This document shows positions 13,404 to 29,130 of a stretch of 64,000 nt of DNA, piece after piece; positions within the stretch are counted from its first letter, which is position 1; the number at the start of each line of letters is the position of its first letter. Position numbers and translations under genes: made by a program. Source of the DNA: Hippophae tibetana (Eukaryota > Streptophyta > Magnoliopsida > Rosales > Elaeagnaceae); NCBI GenBank assembly GCA_037013495.1, contig CM072806.1, positions 8,300,001 through 8,364,000 of the forward strand, read 5' to 3'. The notes beneath the pieces are model-generated. The model did not search any database, was not told the origin of the DNA, and saw only the letters and a list, made by a program, of their open reading frames with translations.

Positions 13404-15168
13404 ATAATGACAAGTTGTTAACTTCACATAATGATTGCTGTATCTGTCCCCTCTCTCACATCTCATATCAGATTAAATATAATTTGTCATAAAAATTTAA
13501 CTAATACAAAAGAAAAAAAATAGTTTTTTTATAGATCAAATATGATTAATTATGCAATTTAAAATGTGACATCCATATGTTTATGTATCATTCTTAAATA
13601 TCGACCAAGTTATAGTTAATTAGTAAGAAGATTTTTAAATTCTAATTACAAATATTGTAAGGGTTTAACTTTTCATATTTTTCTAAATTTTTTATTATAA
13701 ATAATAGTAAAAAAATATTCGATGAGAAATGTTATTCAACGAAAATATTAATTTTTCTTTTTTATATATGACATATGTACTTGTTGTATATACTGTTTGT
13801 AATAATTGTCAATTTCATTCCCAATTTTTTACCCTTTTTTTTTTTAACAAAAACAAATGCTTAAGATAAATAGCATACGTTATAGCGATTTTGGCGTAGT
13901 AAAATTATTGAAAAAACAGGACCGTCCTAGATTTATATGTAGGTATTTTTGTTAAATAAATTAGTGCAGTACAACATTAACGACAAAAAAAAGTCATAAA
14001 GGTAGATAATATCCCCCCAAAAAAAAGTCATAAAGGTAGGATATGGTCCCAACATACTAATTGCACGAGAACTGTTCGACAAAAAGTCTCAGAGACACAA
14101 GAAGTTGGAATAATTACTCAGAAAATCAATCACTGCATATCTTTAACAATTTCTTTTGATTTGTGCTCATCTGTAAAATAAGTAAAAAGTTTGTTGATGG
14201 AAATTAAGTTACCCAGAAGTTGCATTTATTTTATGAAAATTTAATAAATAATCTCCATGAAAAAAGAAGAACGTTTAATAATACCCAGAAGTTTGTTGAT
14301 GGTTTTGCTATCAATCAAAATCATAGTAACTTGATTTTAAAGGATATTGGTATCACCAATTTAAGCTCGTTTAATGGATTCTTCTATTTTGTCACGATTA
14401 GTGCATAACCACATGTATATGCATGCTTTTAGTTTTTTTTTTCACATTTAACAAAATCAAACCTAACTTCAACAGTTTCTCTTTTTGTTATTAAAATAAC
14501 CCAATAGTATATTCCCCCAAACTTTTCAAGGACCGATTATGACACCTTGATAAGTTAGGTTTATAATGTGTTAGATCTCATCATTGTTGGTTTATTAGAT
14601 CATGTGAAAAGTAGGCACTTATATGTCATAGCCATTTTACTCACATGCACAATGCAAATAAATATGAAAACTGCATGTTAAGCTTACTTGTGAAAAGTAT
14701 GCCTAATTGATCAATGAACTTTTAAAACAAACACGCAACATAAAGATCACGAAGGTGTTGGAAATGGAATTTTTTCAAAAACAATTAAATGAAGAAATTA
14801 AAGAAAGTAATCTGTTGTGAATGTTCTCAAATGGGCTTCCATTTAACTTTTTTAATTTTTGGTAAAAGTTGTTAAAAATAAGAACTTTTGCTGGAATCCA
14901 AACGTAGAGAACATGTCTTCTGTGTAAAATGATATATAATAACAACTAACATTTTATAGTGATTCTATTTATATGTATTAACCATCTCATTAATATGTTT
15001 ATTTTTTATTGGTTTTTAAATATGAGTTTCGTTATTAAATTAGGTTAAATGGGTAACAATTAATGAAACATTTATATTATATAAATAAAAATTTCCAGCA
15101 TATTTTCTCATACTCAGCGACTTAAATCAGAAAACCCAAAAAAGAAAAAGAGGAAAGAAAAAAATGTA

Positions 15169-15221
15169 GCCTTACGAGCCAGCTAAAGGGCATGCGGCCT
15201 TACGAGCCAGCTAAAGGGCAT
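15169..15221. repeat. 25-bp direct duplication, period 28
   Basis: The 25-base string beginning gccttacgagccagctaaa occurs at 15,169-15,193 and 15,197-15,221, separated by three bases. Both copies are identical. They lie in non-coding DNA about 800 bp left of the decayed Copia element. Confidence 0.9.
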
Positions 15222-15984
15222 TTCTTGTTTATAAAACTTTTGATTTCACATTTTGGGTTTGCAATTTTGACCCTTTTGATTTGGACCCAAGTGGCAAGTC
15301 CCGTTATTTTCAACTATTTTCTCTTCACTTTCTAATTTTTTCCTTTCCTGCCTTTTACTTTCTTTATTCCCAACAAATCAAGCAAAGAACACCAAAAAGG
15401 CTCTGTCTTGGACAAATATATGCTAAATATTTAGACTTCCATTTAATTCTAAATCCCCGTACTTTTACTGAACTTATTTTTAAAATCAAATTCTCTTATT
15501 TATGAGAATTTTGTAGTGTCATGTCTTGCATTTATTAAATCTAACATTTTTAACATAGAATTTTACTTCAATTTAAGCATATTAAACCAAACTTAATAAA
15601 TTCACGAAAATATCTTAATATTTTAATTAAATTATATTTATTATGATTTGAATTTATAACTTTAAATAAAAAGAATAAACAAATAATATCTATCATTGCC
15701 AATCCTACTGGTTTTCTCTTGCATACGTATTACTTTATTAGTATTTTAAAAAAAATCTTTCCATAAGTAAAATTCATGATACCGAGCATAATACAATTAG
15801 ATCTTTATTGAAGTCATGATGCTAAATTATGGTATCAGTTATAGTTATTATAAACGAATAGTATTAGTGTTGTGGGTGTGGAAAATAATTGTGTGAATTT
15901 TTTTTTTAAAAGAAGTATCCATATGAGTTTTCTTTCTAAACTTCTCACACATTGATTTTTTACATTTCTTAAGAGTCATTTATA

Positions 15985-16610
15985 AAACATTGAATTGAGA
16001 CTTAGTTTTGGACTCAAAGAGGCATCCAATTTTGCAGAGAGTTAAACAGATAGATAATTAATGATCTATCACACACACATTTTTTTAATCCTTTTTGAAA
16101 CGGCTAGGAAAGACTTGGTCGTTAGAATGAGTCTTTCTTCGTTGAGATTTTTTTACGGTTAAAATAATCAATGAGTTACTAAATTTTTTTCTTCTATAAA
16201 TAGGGTAGTCATTTCAGTAATTTTTACATCAAAAATTTACGACTCTATCTTCATTTGCAAAATATTTCTCTCAACTCTCTTAAAAAATCTCTTCTAATTT
16301 TTTCTTTGTTTTTCAAATCTGAGCATCTTGGTTCTAGAACGTGTACAATTTCAATCTTTAACAGTATAGTGAAGATTCGAAAAAGAGTTAGATTCTAGGT
16401 TATTATATCCTTTGGATGATGGGACTCAGAACTGATTGCACAATTAGGATAGAGTCAAAAAAACATTTAAAAGAAAACGGTCTAATCCGTGGCTCAACTC
16501 AAGTAACAATTTTGGTAACTTCATTTCTTATTTTATTACTTATGTAACAACAATTTTAAGACATTATAATATGTTATTTTTGCTAAAATTGATATTACTG
16601 ATTCTAACAA
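15985..16610 (+). repeat. 5' LTR of Copia copy A (approximate)
   Basis: This LTR is recognised by alignment to 20,840-21,575. Shared landmarks are the block 'gacttagttttggactcaaa' near 16,000, the TATA-like box near 16,192, the conserved ctctcaactctcttaaaaa near 16,269, the block 'caatctttaaca' near 16,350 and the block around 'atcctttggatgatgg'. The likely 3' end is the aaca at about 16,609, just before the gag remnant. Confidence 0.65.
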
Positions 16611-16639
16611 ACCCTTACGTTTTGAGAAGCTTTATTTTA

Positions 16640-19600
16640 AAAATATGGACACAAAATGCTATTTTTTATTAGCATGAAAAAAATTGCTTATGTTTTAAAT
16701 ACTACTAAAATTGAAATGCATGTTGAACCTACTAAAACTCAAAGTAAAGATTACCATTATTGGGCAAAAGATGACTTTTTGTGTAAAAAAAATTATATTC
16801 TTAATGTTTGGTTTATGATTTGTATAATTATTATAATTCAGATAAGTTTGCTAAGGAAATTTAAGATGCATTTAAAAAAAAACATGACATTGAGGAAGAT
16901 GGAACAAATAAGTATCCTATTAGTAGATATCTGAAATAACAAATGACCGATGAAAAATCTATGGAAGCTCAATAACATGAATTGCAAAATATGTCACATG
17001 AAATAATTTTTGAAGGTATGTCTTTAGATGAATAATTTTAAGTTAGTATTATAATTGATAAATTAACCCTACATAAAAAGACTTTTAAAAATATTCTTAG
17101 GCACAAAACTAAAGAGTTTTCTCTAGAAATCTTATTACCTGTATTTGTATTGAGGAGGAAGCCCAAAAATAAGACCAAAGAGATGAATTACTTATTGTTT
17201 TCAACAACAGTGTTAAAAAGAAATCCTCCTTTGTGATTTTGAAACGCAAAAGGAGAATTATGAAGAATCAAGATCAGAATATCAACCAAAATTACAACAA
17301 AAATATTCTAGAGGATGAAATAAAAATAACATAATTTATGTGTTATAGTTGTAACAGGCCGATTAATTGGTTAGGAATTTCCAGAATAAGCCTCGTTCTA
17401 CTTTAGAAGGGAACCTAATCGAAGAGAAACTTATTACTATGATAATTGAAATAAACTTTGTTGGTGAATCTGAGGGATTATAGGTAGATACTAGTGCTAC
17501 TTGATATGATCGTGATTTTTTCAAGTATTATTCTGAAGTAAAGGATAAGAAAGTATTGTTGGGTGATTCCACTTTACTATAGTTATTGATATTATGGAGA
17601 TGGAATTAAGGTTTACCTCTAAAAAGATTGTTATCATGAAGAATGTCCTACATACTCTAAAGATGAGTAAGAACTTAGCATCGGGTTATCTTCTCAACAA
17701 GGCTAAGTTTACTCGAACAATTGGTATTGATTTGTATACAATTACTAAAAATAATATTTTTATTGGGAAATGATGTACGTTTAAATAAATTTTTGAAATG
17801 AATAAAACTTTTTCTTCTCCTTACATGTTGTGTTCTTTTGATATTTTGTATACTAGGCTTTGTCATGTTAATAAAAGCATTATTAAGAACATGAGTAGCT
17901 TAGGGCTTATTTCTAATCCATCCTTGAATGATTTTGAAAATATGAATTTGATAGTCAAGTTAAAATTACCAAAACCTCATATGAAATAGTCGTTAGAGAA
18001 TCTATACAACTTGAATTAATTCACTATAATATCGGTAGACTAGATAATGTTTAACTAGAAATGAAAACACTATTTTATTATTTTTATTGATGACTGTTTT
18101 GATTATACTTTTGTATATTAAATGTTAAATAAAAGTGAAGTGTTTGACATGTTTAAAATATATTTGACTGAAATTAAAAACCAACTTAATAGTAAAATAA
18201 AAGGATTTCAAAGTTATAAAGGCACTGAATATGATTCGAGTATTTTCAATACTTTTTATAAAACACATAGAATCATTTTATGAAAAAAAAATTCATTTTA
18301 TTCTTCTAAAATAAATGGCAAAATTGAAATAAAAAATATTTTTTTTACTGAATGAGTTGTTGCTATTTTAATAAACTCTGGTGCCGTTCTCATTGGTGAG
18401 GAGAAATTTTATTAATTATTTGTTATGTGTTTAATATAGTTTCTAAATCTACAAATAAAACTCCACCGTATGAAATTTTAAAAAATAAGAAACCAAATTT
18501 TCCTAATTTAAAACTTGAGAATGTTTGGCTTACGTTTGTATTCCTGATACTAAAAGAAATAAACTTGTTAGTAGAGCATATAAATATGTATTTATTAGAT
18601 ATGCTCTGAGTAATAAAGCTTATAGATTCCTTAACTTGAATGATCATGTTATAATAGAATCAAATGATGGTGAAATTTTCGAGCATTTGTTTCCTATTAA
18701 ATTGAAGAATAGTGAGGGCTCGACTTCTAATAATCTGCCTATAATTAGAACTAATGAACTAAATAAATAATTAAATTCTGAATTAGATTCTAAACTTAGG
18801 AGAAGTAAACAAGTTCAAACCATCAAATATTATAAGTCTAATTTTTATACTTATATCTTAGAGGAAATTCTCCAATTTTTTAAAAAGTATTATCTTTTTT
18901 AGATGCCAACTTTTGGAAAGAAGCCATAAATGATGAAATGGACTCCCTTGAGTCAAATAAAACTTGGCGTTTAGTTGACTTACCCTCAGGTTGTAAGGTA
19001 CTAGGTAGTAGATGGATATTTAAGAAGAAATTGAAACCCAATAATAATGTTGAAAAACACAAGGCTTGTTTGGTAGCTAAAGGGTTTAGGCAAAGAAAAA
19101 ATGTATATTTCTTTGATATTTTTTCACTTGTCACTTGAATAACTTTAATTTTCTTACTGCTATTCATGATCTTGTTTTGCACCAAATAGATGTGAAAACT
19201 TCTTTTCTAAATGGTAATTTAGAAGAAAAGATTTACATGGATCAACTTGAAGGTTTTGTTGTCCCTGGTCAAGAAAAAAAAAATTAATTAGATAAATTTA
19301 TGTATGATCTAAAACAAGCACCTAAACAACGACATGAAAAATTTGATAATTTTGTTATCTCACATGATTTTAAAATGAATGAAAGTGACAAATGTATTTA
19401 TTTAAAGTCTAAAAATAACATTTGGATTATTATATGTTTGCATGTATCTGACTTTCATATTTTTGGTTTAAATATTCATGCTATGTATAATGTGAAAAAT
19501 TTGTTGTGTGTTAATTTTGATATGAAAGATCTTAGAGATACAAGTGTAATCCTTAGAATAAGGATTACTATGTCTACAAAGGGACTTTGTTTTATCAATC

Positions 19601-20371
19601 TTAAAGAAATATAATTACTTTAGCTGTAAACCTGCATGTGCTTCTTATGATCCTAGTGCAAAGTTGTTCAAGAACACCGAAGATGATGTTAGACAAAATG
19701 AGTATGCAAGTATTATCGGTAGCTTACGTTATGCAACTAGTTGTACTAGGCTCGACATAGTTTATGTTGTGAAATTACTATGTTGGTTTACCAGTAGACC
19801 TAGTATAGAGCATTGAAATGCTATTGAAAGGATCATAAGGTACCTAAAAAGGATTATGAGCCTTGGGTTACATTATCAGAGATTTCCTGTTGTTCTAAAA
19901 GAATACATTGATGCTAATTGGAACACCGTTTCAGATGACTCCAAAGCAAGTAGCACCAATATATTTAACATAATTGGTGGATCTGTTTCTTAGAAGTCTA
20001 AGAAATAAACTATTTTAACTCAATCTACGATGGAGTTTGAGATGATATCACTAGCAATTGCTAGTGAGGAAGCATGCTGGTTAAGAAGTCTTTTAATTGA
20101 GATCTCTTTATGGAAAAGATTAATTCCAACTATCTTGATCCATTGTGATAGTATTATGGCTATTGTAAAGATTTATAACCGTTATTATAATGACAAAAGA
20201 TGATAGATACGTCATAAGTATAGTATTGTTAGAGAATTTCTATGTATAGGAGCTGTAAGAGTGGATTATATACTTATTGATGATAACTTGATTGATCCTT
20301 TGATGAAAGGACTAGTTAGAAATAAGGTTTTCAAAACCTCGAAAGGAATGAGATTAAAGCTTTTAGAGTGA
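16640..20371 (+). pseudogene. gag-pol remnant of Copia copy A
   Basis: The domains are in Copia order but broken throughout. A Gag-like start lies at 16,656-16,934. A degenerate zinc-knuckle segment lies near 17,340. A protease-like motif at 17,487-17,495 reads Asp-Thr-Ser instead of Asp-Thr-Gly. Integrase fragments lie between about 17,660 and 18,430. The reverse transcriptase is the best-preserved part: 'SRWIFKKKL', 'AKGFRQR' and 'FLNGNLEEKIYM' (18,900-19,240) and then 'YDLKQAPKQ' near 19,303. The YVDD position near 19,448 has decayed to Val-Ser-Asp. RNase H remnants end at 20,369-20,371. Numerous stops and frameshifts make it non-functional. Confidence 0.85.
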
Positions 20372-20839
20372 TGAGTCACTTATGACGGTAACCTAACTTA
20401 TAAACTGGAGATCTCAAGAAATAAATTCAATAAGCAATAACAAGTTATAAAGAGATATGAAATAAATCATGTTATTTTAAGTTATATTCCATATTATTAG
20501 AAGCATGAATCCTAAAGTAAGAGAATAATAAGTTAAGTATTAACTCTTAGTGAGTTCAATACTTTATGTGTAGTGGAGTACATGGCTACATCATTACTCT
20601 TGATAGACTTACCTATATGAATGCGAAAGTGTGACTCCTTACTATGAAATTTTGGGCCAAATTTACTAGAGTATTCATTATATTGGGATAGATGTGCATG
20701 GTTGTAAAACACAAAAAAATTGAACTATACTTTAGAAAGTTTATGTGTGTGATATTATTAGAGATAAAGTTCAAAACTATGAGTTATTTTAATATATTCT
20801 AAAACACCTTTACTATACAAAACTTCAAGTCGATAGACA

Positions 20840-21575
20840 CTTTATGCTTAATTAAGACTTGGGTTTTGGCCTCAAAAGGTTCCCAATTTGTAGAGGGGTG
20901 ATGAGACATGCAATTGTTGTTCTACTTTAGAAGTTCGTGCATTGTCGTTTTGTCTAACTCTGCAATCGAATTCGAGTACATGAGGTGACACTTTATTTTT
21001 TAGAATTATTTTATGTTTTTTAATATTAGAAATTAATTATTTTTGAAACTATCATAGAAGACTCAATAGCGATAATGTCTCTTCCTTTATCTATTTTGTC
21101 TCCTACAACTTAGTTAATTAATAAATAATTTTTATTTTTGTTAAGATTTTTTTACAGTTAAAAAATCAACTAGTTATTCTATTTTTTCCTTATAAATAAG
21201 GACATTAGTCTCATTCATTTTCACAACAAAAATTCACAACTCTCTCTTCATTTGCGAAACATTTTTCTCAACTCTCTTAAAAAATCTCTTCTAATTTTTC
21301 TTTTATTTTAGAAGGTGTAAAATTTCAATCTTTAACAATGATTAAAGATTCGGAGATAGTCAAATTATTGGTATTATATCCTAAAGACGATGGAATTAAG
21401 AACTGCTTTGATAATTCAAATGGAGTCATAAAATTTCTTGAAAAAATTGAGTTAGTTTAAGACTCAATAAAATCAAAAACTTTAATAAATACGTTCATTC
21501 TTTTGTTACTTGTGTACAAGTGGTTACAAAATATTAATTAAGTTATTTTTCTCAATTTTTTTATAAATATTAACG
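20840..21575 (+). repeat. 3' LTR of Copia copy A (approximate)
   Basis: This LTR matches the 5' LTR in the blocks named there, but carries roughly 100 extra bases of U3 between about 20,900 and 21,120. The TATA-like box is at about 21,188. The end is placed at about 21,575 by alignment to the aaca end of the 5' LTR, and is uncertain. Confidence 0.6.
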
Positions 21576-21910
21576 GTTAATCTAAAAGATTATGATAATT
21601 AATTCTATTAATAACACGAAAAGATCGTTCTTCGTCTTAAAATGACGAGCAGAGAGCAAACTGACCCACATTTATTCCGTACCCTGCTTGGATGTTGGTG
21701 TGCCTTTACACGTACCCATCAGTCACTTTTTTGTCAAATTTTCAGATTATAAATTCCGTATCACTCTTGCTCTCAAACTCACGGAAACCCCACTATACCC
21801 TTTTTGGTTCTGTAATCCATTCCAGACCTATTTTTGTTCTTCTTGGAAACACATGAGAGAAGGAACGGAGGAGAGATCATCAAGTAGTAGTACCACTGCA
21901 AGGAGCAATA
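21576..21910 (+). promoter_or_regulatory. Presumed promoter and 5' UTR of the following gene
   Basis: This is the 335 bp between the Copia 3' LTR and the start codon at 21,911. A TATA-like tataaat lies near 21,749. The last 70 bases are purine-rich (ggaacggaggagagatc), as in many plant leaders. An upstream ATG at 21,688 opens an overlapping frame of 134 codons that resembles no family; I take it as non-coding. The old retroelement ends only about 330 bp from the gene. Confidence 0.4.
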
Positions 21911-22416
21911 ATGGAGAACCAAGATTTGTCACCATCTCACTCAGACCCATCTCGACCGTCCTTGGGTTTCCCATTAGGGACAGCACTCCTTCTAATAATC
22001 ATTTTCAGTTTGAGTGGCATCTTCTCTTGTTGTTACCACTGGGACAAGCTCAGATCACTCCGCAGATCTTTTTCAGACGACCCAGATCCTGATACACACA
22101 ATTCTCACACTGACATTGAACAACCCCCTACTAAATCTAAGCCTACTACCCATATGGTGATTTTTATATTTTTCTCAGTAAAATTAATATCTTTTTTGTG
22201 TTTAATTTTAATATCTTTTACTTATATATTTTTTTGGGATTTTATGATTTGAAGCAAAATCAAACGCAAAGTTTGCCAGTGTTAATGCCTTGAGATGAAA
22301 TGCCCAAGTTTATTGCAATGCCCTGTCCTTGTGAGCCTCCGAGAGTTGCTGGCAAGATTGAGGTTAAAGTGCCTAAGCCGCCTAAGCCACCACGCATGCC
22401 AGTGCCTTTGTATTAG
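21911..22416 (+). pseudogene. Small membrane protein gene, At5g65660-like, with in-frame TGA
   Basis: This is a two-exon gene. Exon 1 (21,911-22,156, 82 codons) begins MENQDLSPSHSDPSRPSL and contains one membrane segment at residues about 23-43 (GTALLLIIIFSLSGIFSCC), followed by a basic HWDKLRSLRRSF segment and an acidic, Pro/Thr-rich tail. The intron is 22,157-22,254 (gtgatt...ttgaag). Exon 2 (22,255-22,416, phase 0) encodes a Cys-Pro-Cys and Pro-Lys-rich tail ending PPRMPVPLY. It closely resembles the plant family annotated as 'hydroxyproline-rich glycoprotein' (Arabidopsis At5g65660); its function is unknown to me. In exon 2, codon 95 of the spliced message is TGA (22,291-22,293), where relatives have Gly as I recall them. 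The frame then stays open for 40 codons to the usual stop, so the full product would be 135 residues and the present one 94. This is either a recent nonsense mutation or a sequence error. Confidence 0.8.
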
Positions 22417-24329
22417 CAATTAGCATCTAACCAAATATTATAACTTGGTGTACATAACAGGGTTTCATTTTGTTAATTTAAATTCAATTTCACCGGCTTC
22501 CCTTGTACCAAATATTATGTAAATCATCATTGTTGTCAACAAAGTGCATTTCCTTGAATTCAAGCACTGCTAGTACATGGTAAATTGAATTTTTTGGGGA
22601 GACTGTAAGCCTAACGATTCTGCAAGAGGGTTACTGATAACTAAGTTGCACTTTTTTAACAAATGTTTTTGTTTTTTCTTGCTATTTTCACCATCTTTTT
22701 CTCCCCTTTTTGAGCATATTTTAGCAGAATAACTAATCCTTTGATTTTTGATACTTCTTGTTAATGTTTATAATTTGGGATTATCAAGATCCATTTTGTT
22801 TCTTTCTCGCTTTTTTATTTTTTATTTTTTCTAGTGATGGCCCGAGTTACAAAATTGCATGTCTTCCATCTTTCTTGTATAGAGTATAGTTTTTTTATCA
22901 ATTATTAATAAATTATAACGAATTAGAATAAAAATATTGATTAAGTAAATATTTTTTAAAATTAATAATTAAAAAATAAAAATACTAAATGAAGTACAGT
23001 AGTAATCAATGAATGTGATGAAGTCTTAATTTTTTTCCCTAACATGATTTTAAAAAGTAAATAATGGATGAAAATACTCAATTTCTAATTATCCTATTTT
23101 CTGTTTAGTAAACATATCCTATTAATACTGTTTGAACTACGTTTATTATTTTATTTTTTTATTTTTTCTTAAAGAGTCCATAGAATTTGAATTGTGGTTT
23201 ATTTTTTTTCTTTTTGAATCTTAGAACAACAATCTATTTTAAAGCACGCTTTAAAGAGTAAAAAAAGGAAAAGTCTTTGTTCACAATCAAGTGCGTATAA
23301 CTAGGATGGGGATGAAGAGATGCTACTTGAATTATATTTGAATGGGAATGTTTTGATATGACTTAAGAGGGATTAAAGGACAGGCTTCATAATTATGTTT
23401 GCCACGTCTTAAAATTGCAGATAACTTGAGCTTAAATTTCCCTAGTTTCTTTGTTATTATTACTTTTTTCTCCTCTTTCCAAACACAAATTTATTTAACT
23501 TTTTATATAGTTCTTTTAATTACTATAGTTCAATTAACTTTTCCATTAAATTATATTAAAATTACATCTTTCATAAATCGTTAAAAAAAGGTTAAAGTTA
23601 TATATATATATCATGTCTATGTAATAATTCTTCTTTTTCCTTTTTTTAAGAAGATTTATGTCATATATTTCTGCATGGTATTAAAGCTTTATTTTCTGAT
23701 GATGTTCTGAGATGATTTTATAACACTTTTATCTTTGTCCGTTCCGTTGACACTTCAATCATAATCGGTGTGAAAAGAAAAAATAACTATTAAAGAAATC
23801 TTAAGTTTCATACCGATTAGATATAATGTAATGTCTCGTTGTATTTGGAAGTCTTTCACAATCCTTACCTTCCGAGACATCTTTTGAGGTCAAGTTTGTA
23901 AATAAATTTCTACATGAACTAGGTTACATTAATATTATTTATATTTTATTATATATTAAATTTATTTAAAAAAATATAATTATTTTTTTAATTTTTAAAA
24001 TAATTATGATTTATAAGTCATAATTTGACTTTTTACTGTTATAGTAATTTGAGCAAAAGCCAACTTATTCATGGGCAAATTAGTTTACTTTAAAACAAAT
24101 GCAATTCTTATTTCTGTCGCCATCAATGAACTTGTTTTCTCCCTCATATTCCACTTTGGTTGTATCCTATCCTATCCCCTTTTATTTCTGTCAAAACACT
24201 TTAGCAATTACTCACATAGTCAGTCGTCTTCAATGTCCTAATATTACTGTAGCTAAATTGAAACGGTGCTTTTAGATCCAAAGTGCAGAATCAGTGCTCC
24301 ACTATCTTATTGTACTCCGTCCGTGATGC

Positions 24330-24362
<33 letters not shown>

Positions 24363-26700
24363 ATTGACAGACTACTTATCACTTTGTTTTTTCTTTCGTC
24401 AAAAACAGTATGTTTGAGATTGACATTTTCTCAAGCAGATACCGGCATTCTATAATATTGTAGGGACATATTATAACATTATATAATTTTATTAAATATA
24501 CCCCAGTGCAGTGTTAAAAAAGAAATAAAAAAGAATGGTAAAGATTTAATATATTTTCATAAATTTTATAATTTCAATTTTATTACCCATATTTAAAAAG
24601 TTATAGCTTTTGCTTTCCCTATAATTTATTTATTTTTTGTTAATATATATATATATATAATTATATTTATTTATAATATGTAATATTATTAGTATTTATT
24701 TTTTTATTATCATATTTAGATAATTTTACGTGTTTATTATAATTTATAATATTTTATTCTTATTACAATTTTGTTAAGAAATAAAAAATCAAATAAATCT
24801 AACATTGAATAGAAATATGAGTTTATAAATATTAAAACCCACTAAAATTAGTATTCAATATTAATTTTTTTGTTTTACATCATTTGTTCCAGATTTTTGA
24901 TGGAAAGGAACCATCTTATTTTATTTCAAAGTGTCTTTGTACCACAGAATTAGCCCAACTTGATAAAAACAGTGAAGCAGGATAATCATAAAATATACTT
25001 GGATTTTCTTGAGTGATTTTTTTTCATCTCTCCATAAGTTTACACTCTCTCTAAACTTAATCAAAATTTATATTTAAATCCTTAAATTTCATTCAAATTT
25101 ATACTTAAATCATCAAATTCTCTTTTAATAATTAAGTCCTTAATTTTTACATTTACATACTAAATTTATATTTATATTTTTAATAATTGTCAACTCAATA
25201 TTTTTAATTTAGAACTTCAATATAAAAATTAAAAAGTTTAAGAATTGAATTATTGAACAAAAAAAAAATTAAAAAACTAAATGTAATCATTAAAAAATTT
25301 AAGTATAGATAAAATTAAAAGATTGACTCTGTACTTGAGTTTCTCTCTCTCTCTCTTAGCTTATCGCATTTTATAGCTGTCTTAAAAGAATCAAAGCGGC
25401 CTCATTAAACTCAAAATTTGTTTTTTTTTTTTTAATTTCAAATTCAATTTTTTAAAGAAAATAAAGAGAAAAGTAGGATTTGTAAAAGTACGGACGATAA
25501 GCACTACAATTAATATGGGTACCTAACAGAGACCAGCACATGGGGACCCACTTTTGTTGGACAAATCATTGTGGGCTTCTGAGTGATCTTATCCCAACAG
25601 CCACAGATGGTGCCGAAAATTTCGTTTTCGTTATTCTTTATATATAAAAGGTATACGGTATCACATTAATATATTTGTATTTTAAACTTCATAATATCAT
25701 AATTCAAATATTAATATTTTTATTATTATTTTTAAATAATAACCAATTTTTTTTATTTAAAATACATTAACATTTTAATGAACGATTTTTTAGAAGAAAG
25801 TTAAAGACTTATTTTTGGTAATTTTTAATAGTTAGGATTTAATGCAACCTCTATTAAAAAATATTATCTTTTTCGGAAAAAATAGATCATTATTCAAAAA
25901 AGATAAAAAAAAGGGTATTGAGACTTAAATTGGGATATTAAAAAAATGAATATATTTAACTATAAAAAAAGTCCAAGAGAGAATGTTGTTAACATTTATT
26001 ATTATTATATATATTTAAAATTCACTGATCAATAAATAAATAATTATTTATTTTAAGAATATTTTTGTAAAATTTAATATCATTTTTCAATTTTGTTATA
26101 ACAAAAGAAGTTTAAGAGAACATTTAAATTTAAAGAATTTTTTATTTTTATTTTTGAATTAATACTAATAATTATTTGATAATTAATTTTATTATATACT
26201 TATTAAATCTAGTATTCTAAGAAATCTGATTAATCCTAATTTTCAATACAATTTATCTTTAAGTTTATGGAGGTGATGATATTGTCATAATAATATTATC
26301 ATAATTAAAATTTATAAATTTTTCATTTTTTTTTGTGTATTTTTTCTTCAATTTATTAAAATGCATTTATTTAAGTTAAAACGAATACATATATCAAATA
26401 TGGTTGAAAAATGAAAATGAAAATAAAAATAAAATTATACAATTATTTTTAATAAAAATATGGTTAGATTAAAAAAAGACTGAAAAGTATGAGAATTGTT
26501 TTAGTGAAGAACTCATTTTCACTGTTTAGGGAAAAAGTATTTAGAATTAATTGAGAAATATGAATGTTGTAAATATATAAGTAAAAATCATTCAAAAGCT
26601 ATGAATGCAATTCAAAGCACATCCAAAATTTAAAGGTGAAAAAAATGTTGATATTCCATCTAAGCATCAAATTAAACAAATGAGCTACGAACGAAACCAA
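22417..26700. other. 3' flank and AT-rich intergenic DNA
   Basis: The first 300 bases are probably the 3' UTR of the small membrane protein gene. The rest is AT-rich, with an (AT)13 microsatellite at 24,331-24,356. An imperfect inverted repeat at about 25,040-25,335 shares 'tatacttaaat' and 'ttaataattaagtcctta'-type blocks in opposite orientation and resembles a decayed foldback element. A more complex, non-coding patch lies at 25,480-25,640. No gene is recognisable; the open frame at 23,399 looks random. Confidence 0.6.

Positions 26701-29130
<2,430 letters not shown>

Larger units (their letters stand above)
9430..15980. other. Intergenic DNA with short repeats, no gene recognised
   Basis: AT-rich DNA with a few more complex islands, none of which I recognise as coding. 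The G-rich island at 11,105-11,260 and the duplication at 15,169-15,221 are listed separately. An imperfect 29-bp direct repeat (tttaccatatca.cag.aat.taggcc) lies at about 13,127 and 13,251. A tandem duplication around aaaaagtcataaaggtag lies at 13,985-14,040, and an (AT)14 microsatellite at 13,371-13,399. Open frames at 9,774, 14,220 and 15,281 show no family resemblance. Confidence 0.6.
15985..21575 (+). mobile_element. Decayed Ty1/Copia LTR retrotransposon (copy A)
   Basis: Two diverged LTRs flank an internal region with gag, protease, integrase, reverse transcriptase and RNase H remnants in the Copia order. The whole element is about 5.6 kb, a normal Copia length. Both LTRs share a TATA-like box (tctataaatag at about 16,192; cttataaataa at about 21,188), followed by a closely matching block ending in ctcttaaaaaatctcttcta. 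The right LTR carries a longer U3. The LTRs differ greatly, so insertion is old. Borders are approximate because the ends have decayed; no target duplication could be assigned. Confidence 0.8.

Noticed and set aside
14220-14408. 62-codon open frame
   Set aside because: Fairly normal composition, but short, with no splice context or homologue I recognise; nearby words are duplicated (agtttgttgatgg), which points to non-coding rearrangement.
21688-22092. 134-codon open frame overlapping the small membrane protein gene
   Set aside because: It is in another frame from the conserved protein, resembles no family and runs through its 5' UTR and exon 1.
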